Below, piece by piece: positions 38,879 through 47,843 of a DNA stretch of 64,000 nucleotides (position 1 is its first letter; each line of letters begins with the position of its first letter). The notes under the pieces were generated by a model, which saw only the letters and a program-made list of their open reading frames with translations, had not been told where the DNA came from and made no database searches. A program made the position numbers and the translations under genes. Origin of the DNA: Chryseobacterium glaciei (GTDB lineage Bacteria; Bacteroidota; Bacteroidia; Flavobacteriales; Weeksellaceae); contig NZ_CP015199.1 in assembly GCF_001648155.1 (NCBI RefSeq), positions 1,498,501 to 1,562,500 of the forward strand, in the 5' to 3' direction.

Positions 38879-38909
38879 CAAAAATATAAATAATTTTCCA
38901 ATCTACAAA
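38879..38909 (-). promoter_or_regulatory. Promoter of the str operon
   Basis: Minus strand TTTG (38906-38909), 19-base spacer, TATTTTTG (38879-38886): an exact consensus match, 24 bases upstream of the rpsL ATG. Confidence 0.8.
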
Positions 38910-39050
38910 AACTTATATGAAAATTAAAATCAATCACTTACATCAAAAAGCTTCAATCTATGATTAAAGAAATATGTATATCATTATATATAGGAAGATA
39001 AGCGAGGAAAGAAAGAGATAAATATAACTGTATTAAATAAATATATTTTT

Positions 39051-40634
39051 TTATTCTATGATATTAACATCAACATTTTTATTCCATTTAAAATCTTTTA
39101 CATTCTGTTTAAGTGATTCATGGATTTTAGGATTGATAGAATAAATAAAAATATGATCCTGACCTACAACTACATTATTTTTAATGGTAAGAACTGCAAC
39201 TTTTTTCCAGTTTTCGGGTGTTTGCCCTCTCAACCATTCTTCATAAACTATGGCGAGCTGGTAATTGTTTTCTTTACAGTATTTTGTAAGATAATTTTTA
39301 AATCGATTATCCATAACTGCTCCTTTTTTACTGAATGGAATCATTTCTGTGGAACCTAAACCAACAAAATCAAGCAAATGAATATCTGAAAAATAACAAA
39401 TTGCCCCGATATCATTAGCAACAACGCTAGAATTATTGTAATACTTCTTTAAGAATTTTGCAGACTGAATTTGCTGTTCGTAAATATTTTCGCTGCCCTG
39501 CGTTATTAATAGATGTGCAAAACCAAACTTATAGATCAATAATATAAAATTAACGATAAGAATTGCAACCGTAAATTTTTCTTTTTTAAATTCAGATAAA
39601 GGATTTATAAAAAAATGCTTTAATCTTGGAATCACAATCATTGAAAAAGCCGTTAAAAGGTAAGCTTCATATCGGAAAGGCCCCTTGAATTCGCCAAAAA
39701 CACACTGTAGCATCAGCGTAAGACTCCAAGCTATAATAAGGAAGTTATTAATAATGATCTTTTGAAAACTCAGTTTACTTTTATAATCTTTATAAATAAA
39801 TACAACTCCTATCAACAAAGGAAATAGCGCAACTTGATAAAATTTTATATTTAAAATAATTTTCCTAAATACTATTTCTTTAATCTGCTCAATATAATTC
39901 CCTGAGAAATTAAATGAAGTCCCTTTTACCACAACAGAATTTGGAAAGAAATATCCATCTTTTTGATAATTAAAGTATCCGAAAATTAAAATGGGAACGA
40001 AACCTAAAATTAAAGTTAAAACAACTTCTTTATATCTTTTAATTAATAAAAAAACAAAAGCCAGTGAAACAAAATAGAACATACTTTCAAATCTCACCAA
40101 TCCCAGCAGTAAAATAGTTGCATAAAACCAATATGATGAAAGTTGATCTTTAAAATCACTTTTAATCCATTTTTGAAAGTAAAAAATATTCACTATAACA
40201 ATAAGAACCTGTAAACTATGTTCCATCCCTGTGAAAATCTGAATATGCAGAACAGCAAAAAAAAGCGTAAACAAACTCGCAATAATGATATGCTTATTTT
40301 TATCAAAAAATGAAGAATAATACCTATTAAGAAAGACAATAATTAATAAAGAAACTGCAACATTGAAAACCAAAGGGATCAATTCATTATTCCCAAAAAC
40401 AATAATCAAAACACTTAAAATAAAAGTGAAAATTGGTGAGGAGGATGAAGATGAAAAAGAATATTTCGTCATTCCCCAAACATCATGAAGCGCAAAATTC
40501 TTCGCAATCGCCAAATGAATATAGGCATCATCTAATATGTAGGTAAAATTGCCCTCCGTTTTGGAAATCATTATTAAAAAATAGATAACGCAAATTCCGA
40601 AGAAAACAGAAGCAGAAATAATAAAATTCTTCAT
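39051..40634 (-). CDS. GT-C-like polytopic membrane protein
   Basis: 527 residues with about ten or more membrane segments. The first periplasmic loop has YILDDAYIHLAIAKNFA, the Asp-Asp motif typical of GT-C glycosyltransferases of the ArnT/PMT type. The soluble C-terminal part (NSSVVANDIGAICYFSDIHL, VGLGSTEMI) resembles those of Bacteroidetes GT-C proteins. Probably transfers a sugar from a polyprenyl-phosphate donor at the outer face of the inner membrane; acceptor unknown. It lies 28 bases after a similar gene. Confidence 0.7.
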   Translation of the reverse strand: MKNFIISASVFFGICVIYFLIMISKTEGNFTYILDDAYIHLAIAKNFALHDVWGMTKYSFSSSSSSPIFTFILSVLIIVFGNNELIPLVFNVAVSLLIIVFLNRYYSSFFDKNKHIIIASLFTLFFAVLHIQIFTGMEHSLQVLIVIVNIFYFQKWIKSDFKDQLSSYWFYATILLLGLVRFESMFYFVSLAFVFLLIKRYKEVVLTLILGFVPILIFGYFNYQKDGYFFPNSVVVKGTSFNFSGNYIEQIKEIVFRKIILNIKFYQVALFPLLIGVVFIYKDYKSKLSFQKIIINNFLIIAWSLTLMLQCVFGEFKGPFRYEAYLLTAFSMIVIPRLKHFFINPLSEFKKEKFTVAILIVNFILLIYKFGFAHLLITQGSENIYEQQIQSAKFLKKYYNNSSVVANDIGAICYFSDIHLLDFVGLGSTEMIPFSKKGAVMDNRFKNYLTKYCKENNYQLAIVYEEWLRGQTPENWKKVAVLTIKNNVVVGQDHIFIYSINPKIHESLKQNVKDFKWNKNVDVNIIE

Positions 40635-40662
40635 TATAATTAAACTTTCATTTTAAAGTTTA

Positions 40663-42027
40663 TTAATCCAAAATAAGTTGAGAGGTGTATAAAACCTGAC
40701 TTTTATTTTTCACCGTATCAAATTTCACCCACTTTATCTGCGGATCTATACTTCCCACAAGAGATTGTTTCAATTCACCTTTTTGCTTATTGGTATGTTG
40801 ATAGCTGAAAGATTTATTAATGATAGGAATATTATAAATGGTAATATTTTTCACAGCCCTTTCATCATTATATATGTACTTTTTATCTTTGAATTTAGAC
40901 ACTTGTGAAAGTATTTGATTTTTATTTTTCAAATAATTGTCAGGGCTCTTTATACTGTATAACGAAAGAAATACTAAAAAGAAACACCCAACTCTCCAAA
41001 TCAGCTTATCAGAACTTTCCTTTTGAAAATATAGAATAAGAAATGAAAAGAATAAACAGAAATTTGCGGCTGCCAGCATTCTCGTGTTCATTTCTTCAAT
41101 ATTTTGAAGCCATCCCGAAATCAATAAAAATACAGCATAAGTAGCCGCCATAATCCAAATCAAAATATGGAAATAATGTAATGATGTCTCTTTCGCCTTT
41201 TTATAATAGGTAAGAAAATATCGAAATATTAGAATATCTATCCCCAAAATCAAGAACTGAAAACCAATACTTGCCATGCTGTACGAAGCCGGTTTTATTC
41301 CAATATAAGGGTCTATTACATTAGAAACGCCCAAAAGATCACGTAAAACATCCATCGGCATCAATTCTCCGGCAGTTCCCCTCAAATTTTCACCCGTAAA
41401 ACTTCCAAAATATAAATAATTAAATAATAAATACCCTCCAATTCCTAATCCCGAAAGAAATGCAGTCAATAATAAAGGCTTGAAAAACCCTTCTTTTCTC
41501 AACTTTAAAAATGTAAAAAAGAGGAATATTAGAATTGATAGATAAATATAAATTCCCGAATATCTTACTGTGAACATACAAATCATCATCAGAGAAGCCC
41601 AAACTGCATTGACGTAAAGCTTTTTTCCGGAAAACATTTGATGCAAAAAATAAAACAGGAAATACAAGAAAAAGATAAAAGGACCTTCGGAAATTACTCC
41701 GCAAAACACAAAAAAGGCAGTCTTTCCGGCAAGCAGCAAAACCGTTTCTCTAAAATAGAATCTTTTAAAATATGAAAATGATAAAATAGTTGCAATAAAA
41801 ACAAAATTTAAAATTTTTGATGCCCAAAAATAATCCTTTACAAAAAAGTGACACATTTCCAGCAAAACCGGATAACCTAAAGGAAAGAGATTTGTCTTTA
41901 GATTAGGCAGATCCGAAGCAATTCCAAAATACGACAGACTATCCGCTCCTATTCCACCTGTAGGTAGAAAAAAAGGCTGAAAAAAATAGATAATTATTAT
42001 TAATACAGCTAAAATTTTATACTTCAT
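40663..42027 (-). CDS. GT-C-like polytopic membrane protein
   Basis: 454 residues, about ten membrane segments. The first loop is TGGIGADSLSYFGIA and a second loop has GVISEGPFIFF, a layout similar to GT-C glycosyltransferases, but the Asp-Asp pair is reduced to a single Asp (GADS). The C-terminal domain is short (YNDERAVKNITIYNIPIINK). It is the upstream gene of a two-gene unit with the protein ending at 39051. Function is inferred from fold-like features only. Confidence 0.6.
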   Translation of the reverse strand: MKYKILAVLIIIIYFFQPFFLPTGGIGADSLSYFGIASDLPNLKTNLFPLGYPVLLEMCHFFVKDYFWASKILNFVFIATILSFSYFKRFYFRETVLLLAGKTAFFVFCGVISEGPFIFFLYFLFYFLHQMFSGKKLYVNAVWASLMMICMFTVRYSGIYIYLSILIFLFFTFLKLRKEGFFKPLLLTAFLSGLGIGGYLLFNYLYFGSFTGENLRGTAGELMPMDVLRDLLGVSNVIDPYIGIKPASYSMASIGFQFLILGIDILIFRYFLTYYKKAKETSLHYFHILIWIMAATYAVFLLISGWLQNIEEMNTRMLAAANFCLFFSFLILYFQKESSDKLIWRVGCFFLVFLSLYSIKSPDNYLKNKNQILSQVSKFKDKKYIYNDERAVKNITIYNIPIINKSFSYQHTNKQKGELKQSLVGSIDPQIKWVKFDTVKNKSQVLYTSQLILD

Positions 42028-42140
42028 TACAGTCTCTAGTGTTTTACCGCAATATTAAGGAAACTTATTCAAATTATTTTTAAAAATCCTCTCATAGTTA
42101 TCTTCTATTGACTATAAAAGAGGTTCGGTACAATATTTTC

Positions 42141-42148
42141 TAACTTTG
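42141..42148 (+). promoter_or_regulatory. Putative -7 box of dps
   Basis: TAACTTTG, a full TAnnTTTG match, 20 bases before the dps ATG at 42169. No clear TTTG -33. Its position argues against the in-frame GTG at 42148 as start. Confidence 0.45.
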
Positions 42149-42168
42149 TGGATATAAAAAATAAACGT

Positions 42169-42645
42169 ATGAAAAATGCAAGTATTATCGGACTTCAGGA
42201 AGTCGACTGTAAAAATATTTCGGAAAAATTGAATATTCTTTTAGCCAACTATTCCGTATTTTATCAAAACACAAGAGGTTCGCATTGGAACATCAAAGGT
42301 GATCAGTTTTTCACCCTTCATCCAAAATTTGAAGAGCTATACAACAGTTTAGTATTAAAAATTGATGCAATTGCGGAAAGAATTTTGACTTTAGGTGCGA
42401 CTCCGGCTCATAATTATTCTGATTATTTAAAGGTTGCGACGATTAAAGAAACAAAAGAGGTTTCAGATGGAAACAAAAGTGTAGAAAATATTTTGAATTC
42501 ATTTAAAGTGGTTATCGATCTTCAGAGAGAACTTTTAGACATCACAGATAAAGCAGGAGACGAAGGTACAAACTCTCAAATGAGCGACTATATCACAGAA
42601 CAGGAAAAAGAAGTTTGGATGTACAACTCTTATTTAGGGAAGTAA
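42169..42645 (+). CDS. dps: Dps-family ferritin-like protein
   Basis: 158 residues from the ATG at 42169. Iron storage and DNA protection under starvation or oxidative stress, as a dodecamer. The intersubunit ferroxidase site is complete with the family's exact spacing: His39, His51, Asp66 and Glu70 (GSHWNIKG, TLHPKFEELY, KIDAIAERI). The basic DNA-binding tail of E. coli Dps is absent. A single gene with its own terminator. Confidence 0.94.
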   Translation: MKNASIIGLQEVDCKNISEKLNILLANYSVFYQNTRGSHWNIKGDQFFTLHPKFEELYNSLVLKIDAIAERILTLGATPAHNYSDYLKVATIKETKEVSDGNKSVENILNSFKVVIDLQRELLDITDKAGDEGTNSQMSDYITEQEKEVWMYNSYLGK

Positions 42646-42670
42646 ACAGACAAAATCATCGAAATATTTA

Positions 42671-42701
42671 AAAAAATCGTCTTACATTTAGACGATTTTT
42701 A
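42671..42701 (+). terminator. Terminator of dps
   Basis: AAAAAATCGTCT / AGACGATTTTTA with a 7-base loop and a following T run, 25 bases after the dps stop. Confidence 0.85.
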
Positions 42702-42738
42702 TTTTTAATTATTAAATTCGCGTTAAAATTACACATAT

Positions 42739-43917
42739 ATGTACGACGTCCGACTAAACTCAATTCTAGATAACGATTTCTATAAAGTAACCATGCAAAA
42801 TGCGGTGGTGAAATTATTCCCAAGCTCTATTGTAAAATACGAATTCATCAACAGAGGAAAACACCAATTTCCAGAAGGTTTTGACGTTGCTTTAAGAGAA
42901 GCAGTGACAAAAATGGCAGAATTAAAATTAACCAAAGAAGAGAAAAAGTTTTTGGCAAGAACGTGCCCATATTTAGACCTTCCCTATTTAGATTTCCTTG
43001 AAGGTTATCATTACGATCCTTCTGAAGTTAAAATTCATCAGGATGGAACCGATCTTAGCGTTACTGTTGAAGGACTTTGGTATAGAACAATCCTTTGGGA
43101 AGTACCTTTATTAGCTTTAATCAGCGAACTTCATTACGAAATGAATCACATGGAAAGAGATTCTAACGAAGTTGTGATGAGTAAAACTGTTGAAAAAGCA
43201 GAATCCCTTACAAAACTCGGCGTTAATTTCGCAGAATTTGGAACCAGGAGAAGACATTCTTACAAAGTACAGAATCTGGTGATGGAAGCTTTAAATCAAA
43301 AGAAGGATTCTACATTTATAGGAAGCTCAAACGTTCATTTCGCCATGAAATATAATGTAAAACCAATCGGAACTCATGCTCACGAATGGTTTATGTTCCA
43401 CGGAGCAGAATATGGCTTCAAAATGGCCAACGAATTAGCCCTTGAACATTGGGTTGATGTTTACAGAGGTGATCTAGGAGTTGCGCTTTCTGATACTTAC
43501 ACGACAGATGTTTTCTTCCGCCAATTTGACAAAAAATTCGCAAAATTGTTCGATGGAGTTCGTCATGACAGCGGAGATGCATTAGAATTTGCAGACAAAA
43601 CAATTGCTCACTATGAGAAAAACGGAATCAATCCTTTATTTAAATATATCATTTTTTCCGATGCTTTAAATCTTGAAAAAGTAGAAGAAATAACCAAATA
43701 CTGTAAAGGTAAAATCGGAGTTTCTTTCGGGATCGGAACCAACCTTACTAATGATGTAGGTTTAAAACCAATGAATATTGTGATGAAATTAATTGGAGTT
43801 CAAGCGCCCAATAAAGAATGGATTCCTACCGTAAAACTTTCCGACGAACATGGAAAATACACCGGAGATCCGAAAATGATAGAATTAGCCAAAGAGTTTT
43901 TAAGAATTAAAGACTAA
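42739..43917 (+). CDS. pncB: Nicotinate phosphoribosyltransferase
   Basis: 392 residues. Makes nicotinate mononucleotide from nicotinate and PRPP, a salvage step to NAD. Recognised from LDNDFYKVTMQNAVVKLFP, the catalytic-loop region AEFGTRRRHSYKVQNLVMEA, GTHAHEWFMFHGAEYG and VRHDSGDALEFADK. It overlaps nothing, and a YciI-like gene follows after 4 bases. Confidence 0.95.
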   Translation: MYDVRLNSILDNDFYKVTMQNAVVKLFPSSIVKYEFINRGKHQFPEGFDVALREAVTKMAELKLTKEEKKFLARTCPYLDLPYLDFLEGYHYDPSEVKIHQDGTDLSVTVEGLWYRTILWEVPLLALISELHYEMNHMERDSNEVVMSKTVEKAESLTKLGVNFAEFGTRRRHSYKVQNLVMEALNQKKDSTFIGSSNVHFAMKYNVKPIGTHAHEWFMFHGAEYGFKMANELALEHWVDVYRGDLGVALSDTYTTDVFFRQFDKKFAKLFDGVRHDSGDALEFADKTIAHYEKNGINPLFKYIIFSDALNLEKVEEITKYCKGKIGVSFGIGTNLTNDVGLKPMNIVMKLIGVQAPNKEWIPTVKLSDEHGKYTGDPKMIELAKEFLRIKD

Positions 43918-43921
43918 ACAT

Positions 43922-44392
43922 ATGCGACTAAAAATTTATTTATCCCTCTCTCTTTTCGCGGCAGCTTTATCTTTCGCCCAAGAAAAGAAAACAGAAAAAC
44001 CAAAATTCAATCAGGAATTAGCAACATCTCTTGGCGCAGACAAATACGGAATGAAAGCTTACACAATTGTAATGTTGACAACCGGTTCTGTAAAAATTGA
44101 AGACAAAGCTAAAATGGCAGAATTAATGAAAGGGCACATGACCAACATCGGCAAACTGGCAGACGAAGGAAAAATTATCGTTGCCGGCCCTTTTCTCGAA
44201 AAGAATAAAGAAAACTTTCGCGGAATGTTTATTTTCAATACAAAATCCAAAGAAGAAGCCGAGCAATGGGTAAAAACAGATCCTGCCGTGCAGGCAGGAG
44301 TTTTCAGTTATGAAATTTTCCCTTGGTATGGATCGGCAGCGCTGCCAACATATTTGGAACATCATAAAGAGATTTCGAAAGAAAATCCTTAG
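43922..44392 (+). CDS. Exported YciI-like protein
   Basis: 156 residues. Signal peptide MRLKIYLSLSLFAAALSFAQ. The mature part is a YciI-related ferredoxin-like domain (YTIVMLTTGSVKI, HMTNIGKLADEGKIIVAGPF, GMFIFNTKSKEEAEQWVKTD, YEIFPWYG). YciI domains are usually cytosolic, so an exported one is unusual but common in flavobacteria. It lies 4 bases after pncB and is probably co-transcribed. Biochemical role unknown. Confidence 0.85.
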   Translation: MRLKIYLSLSLFAAALSFAQEKKTEKPKFNQELATSLGADKYGMKAYTIVMLTTGSVKIEDKAKMAELMKGHMTNIGKLADEGKIIVAGPFLEKNKENFRGMFIFNTKSKEEAEQWVKTDPAVQAGVFSYEIFPWYGSAALPTYLEHHKEISKENP

Positions 44393-44428
44393 AATATATC
44401 TCTAAAGTTTATACAATTAAAAAAATAA

Positions 44429-44450
44429 AGGCTGCCTTAAAAGACAGCCT
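44429..44450. terminator. Bidirectional terminator
   Basis: AGGCTGCCTT / AAGACAGCCT, 10 bp with one mismatch and a 2-base loop, with A-rich and T-rich flanks. It lies between the YciI-like gene and the convergent peptide gene. Confidence 0.7.
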
Positions 44451-44463
44451 ATTTTATTTCTGA

Positions 44464-44634
44464 TTAGTCAAGACAAACATAGGGTCTATTAGGAGGGTAG
44501 CAACAAAGAGGGTTGCTACAAAAGATATAACCCGGAGAACATCCCCCGCCAGGATTTTCACCTTGGCACGCCAATGCAGCTCCTCCTAAAACATTCTTTA
44601 ATTCTTTTCTGCTTAAATTTTTTAAATTTTTCAT
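44464..44634 (-). CDS. Double-glycine leader, cysteine-rich bacteriocin-like peptide
   Basis: 56 residues, read directly from the minus strand. The leader MKNLKNLSRKELKNVLGG matches the double-glycine leaders of bacteriocin-like peptides seen in Chryseobacterium (MKNLKKLsr...L..I.GG). Cleavage after Gly18 would release a 38-residue core AALACQGENPGGG... ending in PYVCLD with six Cys (23, 32, 39, 44, 45, 54), enough for three disulfides, and many Pro and Gly. No C39 peptidase/ABC exporter gene is adjacent, so processing would rely on one elsewhere. The role (antimicrobial, signal or toxin) is unknown. Confidence 0.75.
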   Translation of the reverse strand: MKNLKNLSRKELKNVLGGAALACQGENPGGGCSPGYIFCSNPLCCYPPNRPYVCLD

Positions 44635-44794
44635 AAATAGTTTGTTTGGTTTTAATTTCCTACTCTATAAGATTTTCGGACACCTCTTTATTTACTCTCA
44701 TATAAGGGATTTAAATATACAATTTATTTTTTATAAAATAATTAAATTCATCTCATTACAGATTTTCATATATTTAAATAAAACAAATATCACC

Positions 44795-45550
44795 ATGAAA
44801 ACCATAGAAGAAGTCCTAAAGAAACTAGATGAAATCATCATCTGGAGCAAGGAAAACCAAAGCCCGGTAGGATATTTTGCATGCACGTACAGAATTATGA
44901 CCGCGCAGGTTTTAAAAGGAATCCAACAGAAAAAATTTGAAGACAATCCAAGAATGACTCTTCTGGATTTGGCTTTTGCACAACGATATCTTGAAGCCTG
45001 GGACAATTACTGCAAAGGAAAAAAGTGCACTCAATCTTGGTATATTGCTTTTGAAGCGGCAAAAAATAAAAATCTTTTAATTTTACAGCATATTTTTCTG
45101 GGAATGAATGCTCATATTAATCTGGATTTGGGAATTTCAGCTTCTTCGGTAATGCCTTACAGAAAAATAAATCCACTTAAAAAAGATTTTGAAAATATTA
45201 ATAATGTGATCGCATCCATCAATCAAAAAGTTCAGGATTCATTAAATAAAATCTGCTATCCGGTTGAATTGATTGATAAAATTTCAAACGGAAGAGATAA
45301 TGTTATTTTAGATTTTGCCATTTCCAAAGCGAGAGATACTTCTTGGGCAACGGCAGTTATTGCTTCAAACACACCGCAATTCTTGAGAGAATCTGTTATT
45401 AACATTGTAGATTACGCCGCAACAAAAGTGGCTTCACAAATTATAAATCCAAAACTTCTTACTCCCGCATTAACCAAAGAACTTAAAAAATGTGAGGGCA
45501 GCGATATTGTGAAAAATATTGAGATTTTATCTTCAACAAAAAATATTTAA
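44795..45550 (+). CDS. DUF5995 family protein
   Basis: 251 residues from the ATG at 44795. The frame is open for 51 codons upstream, but that stretch is AT-rich and unlike protein. The conserved core is RYLEAWDNYCKGKKCTQSW followed by LQHIFLGMNAHINLDLGISA, which I recognise as the DUF5995 pattern; the His pair in NAHINLD may bind a metal. Largely helical, no signal peptide, so cytosolic. No function is known. The next gene starts 26 bases later. Confidence 0.8.
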   Translation: MKTIEEVLKKLDEIIIWSKENQSPVGYFACTYRIMTAQVLKGIQQKKFEDNPRMTLLDLAFAQRYLEAWDNYCKGKKCTQSWYIAFEAAKNKNLLILQHIFLGMNAHINLDLGISASSVMPYRKINPLKKDFENINNVIASINQKVQDSLNKICYPVELIDKISNGRDNVILDFAISKARDTSWATAVIASNTPQFLRESVINIVDYAATKVASQIINPKLLTPALTKELKKCEGSDIVKNIEILSSTKNI

Positions 45551-45576
45551 TTTAAAATTTTAAATAAATTCAATCA

Positions 45577-46242
45577 ATGAGTGTAGCAGGTAAAAAAAAT
45601 TGGGATCAATTTATCATCATTAAAAACTTCAAGAATTATCCTTTTCTTTCATCTTTATTACAAGGTTTTGAAGGTGAAAATCTCATCGGATATGTCTATA
45701 TTGATCATGAAGAAGGAATTACATTAGATATTTTAAAACTATTTTCAGAAAACAACGGAGCATTAATTTCCGGAAAAGATCTTATCGGGGATAAAACAAG
45801 AGCAATTGTAAGATTTGAACATTTTTCAAAGACAAATTTTGAAATTGCAGATTCAGAAATCCAACAATCATTGAATGTTGAAACTCCAAATTACATTAAA
45901 GAATATAGTCGGGATGATCTCGCAGAATTCAGAAAGCATGAAATTTATCAAAAATTCAGTGCCGAAGGATTTCCAGATGATATTACAGTTTTTCTTATTG
46001 ACCAAACCGGTAAACACAAAACAGAAAATATTTGGGTAAGAATAAAATATTTTGATGCTGAAAAAGAGGCCGGAATTGCCAAATTAATTGTTCAGCCATT
46101 TCAAAAGCTTGGAGTAAATAAAGGTGACGAAATTCTTTTCAAATTAGTAGAAGCAAAAGGTATGGGATTTCAGCCTTTCGGGTTTATACATAAAACAAGC
46201 ACAGAAGAAGTAAATGAAAAAAAATGGTGGAAATTTTGGTGA
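45577..46242 (+). CDS. Conserved hypothetical protein
   Basis: 221 residues, no signal peptide or membrane segment. Two halves: residues 1-115 with a mixed pattern (DQFIIIKNFKNYPFLSSLLQ, GYVYIDHEEGITLDIL) and 115-221 with IWVRIKYFDAEKEAGIAKLI, GDEILFKLVEA, ending EKKWWKFW, a Trp-rich tip. I recognise no family. It is probably co-transcribed with the DUF5995 gene and may share its role. Confidence 0.65.
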   Translation: MSVAGKKNWDQFIIIKNFKNYPFLSSLLQGFEGENLIGYVYIDHEEGITLDILKLFSENNGALISGKDLIGDKTRAIVRFEHFSKTNFEIADSEIQQSLNVETPNYIKEYSRDDLAEFRKHEIYQKFSAEGFPDDITVFLIDQTGKHKTENIWVRIKYFDAEKEAGIAKLIVQPFQKLGVNKGDEILFKLVEAKGMGFQPFGFIHKTSTEEVNEKKWWKFW

Positions 46243-46296
46243 AAAACTAAGGTTTCCCGTAAAGAAAATCCATTTTTCTTTTTGTAATTTTGTAAC

Positions 46297-47841
46297 ATGG
46301 AGATGACCTATTTAATTATTGGATTTATTGCCGGGGGAATTCTTGGTGCGGTAATTTTATATTTTGCGTTGAAATCATCGATGGTTTCGCGAAGTTCTTA
46401 TGATGAACTCAACAATTTACAGATCAAAAATAATTCGGATCTGGAAAATTCTAATCTTAAAATTCAGGAATTAAGCCAGAATATTAATAAAGAAAAAGAA
46501 CTGAATCAACAGCAGACAGACCTATTAAATGATCTTAAAAATGAGTTTGCAAAAATATCAGCCGAACATTCATCTTTGAATTCTCAGTTTCTTGAGCAAA
46601 AGCAGTTTAATACAAAACAAACTTCTCAAATTGAAAATCTTCTAACAGAAAAACAGAATATTTTTGCTAAAAACTCTGAGCTTTCTGCCATCAATGAAAG
46701 TATGCAAAAGTCTCTTGAAACCCAAAAAGGAGAAATTACTAAAATTCAGGAAGAATCTAAATTGCAGTTTGAAAACTTAGCAAATAAAATTTTACAGGAA
46801 AAATCAGAAAAATTCACTGAGCAAAACCAACTCAATCTTAAAAACATATTAAATCCGCTACAAGAAAAAATTAATAATTTTGAAAAAAAGGTAGAAGACA
46901 CTCACAAGGAAAGTATTGATTACCACGCTGCTCTTCGTCAACAAATCCTCGGACTAAAAGACTTAAACATCCAAATGAGTAAAGAAACCTTAAACCTTAC
47001 GAAAGCTTTGAAAGGAGATAGTAAGATCCAAGGAAATTGGGGTGAATTAGTATTAGAAAGAGTTTTAGAAAAATCAGGACTTGAAAAAGGTAGAGAGTAT
47101 GAGGTTCAAAAAAGTCACGTAACCACCGAAGGAAACCGAGTATTACCAGATGTTATCATTAATCTTCCAGATGGAAAGAAAATGATAATTGACTCAAAAG
47201 TATCCTTAATTGCTTATGAACGATATATTAATGAAGAAAATGATGATGAAAGACCTCAATTTTTAAGGGAACATGTTGCTTCATTAAAAAGACATATTGA
47301 TCAACTTAGTAATAAGAATTATCACAACCTTTATGAGATGGCAAGTCCAGATTTTGTTTTATTGTTTATTCCAATAGAACCCGCTTTCGCCACTGCTCTT
47401 AATGAAGATAATTTACTGTACAATAAAGCATTTGAAAAAAACATTGTAATTGTTACACCATCCACTCTACTAGCTACTCTTAGAACAATTGATAGCATGT
47501 GGACTAATCAAAAGCAACAAGAGAATGCTATAGAAATCGCTCGCCAAGCTGGTGCTTTATATGATAAATTTGAAGGTTTTGTCACTAATTTATTAAAGGT
47601 TGGAAAAAAGATGGAAGAAGCAAAATCTGAATATGAGGGAGCAATGAATAAACTAGTTGATGGAAGAGGGAATTTGGTAACTAGTGCTCAAAAGTTAAAG
47701 ATTATGGGTGCTAAAGCAACAAAATCACTCCCTGAAAACTTAATTATAAGAGCTAAATCTAATGAAGAAAACATTCTGTTAGACGAGCCAAATCTTCCCT
47801 CAAGTTTAATTGATAATTCTAATAACCTTCTAGAGTCATAA
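46297..47841 (+). CDS. rmuC: DNA recombination protein RmuC
   Basis: 514 residues. N-terminal membrane anchor (TYLIIGFIAGGILGAVILYF), a long coiled coil (about 35-200), and the RmuC nuclease-like domain from about 230 (IQGNWGELVLERVLEKSGLE, VLPDVIINLPDGKKMIIDSK, FVLLFIPIEPAFATAL, ATLRTI). RmuC limits inversions and rearrangements in E. coli. The start could also be the ATG at 46303. A TAATTTTG stands just upstream (46285-46292) but is too close to be a normal -7 box. The next gene starts 2 bases after it. Confidence 0.93.
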   Translation: MEMTYLIIGFIAGGILGAVILYFALKSSMVSRSSYDELNNLQIKNNSDLENSNLKIQELSQNINKEKELNQQQTDLLNDLKNEFAKISAEHSSLNSQFLEQKQFNTKQTSQIENLLTEKQNIFAKNSELSAINESMQKSLETQKGEITKIQEESKLQFENLANKILQEKSEKFTEQNQLNLKNILNPLQEKINNFEKKVEDTHKESIDYHAALRQQILGLKDLNIQMSKETLNLTKALKGDSKIQGNWGELVLERVLEKSGLEKGREYEVQKSHVTTEGNRVLPDVIINLPDGKKMIIDSKVSLIAYERYINEENDDERPQFLREHVASLKRHIDQLSNKNYHNLYEMASPDFVLLFIPIEPAFATALNEDNLLYNKAFEKNIVIVTPSTLLATLRTIDSMWTNQKQQENAIEIARQAGALYDKFEGFVTNLLKVGKKMEEAKSEYEGAMNKLVDGRGNLVTSAQKLKIMGAKATKSLPENLIIRAKSNEENILLDEPNLPSSLIDNSNNLLES

Positions 47842-47843
47842 AA

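Noticed and set aside
42148..42168. GTG start for dps at 42148
   Set aside because: It overlaps the TAACTTTG box; the ATG at 42169 fits the family.
44642..44794. N-terminal 51-residue extension of the DUF5995 protein
   Set aside because: AT-rich, Phe/Ile/Lys-biased and unlike the family; the ATG at 44795 is better.
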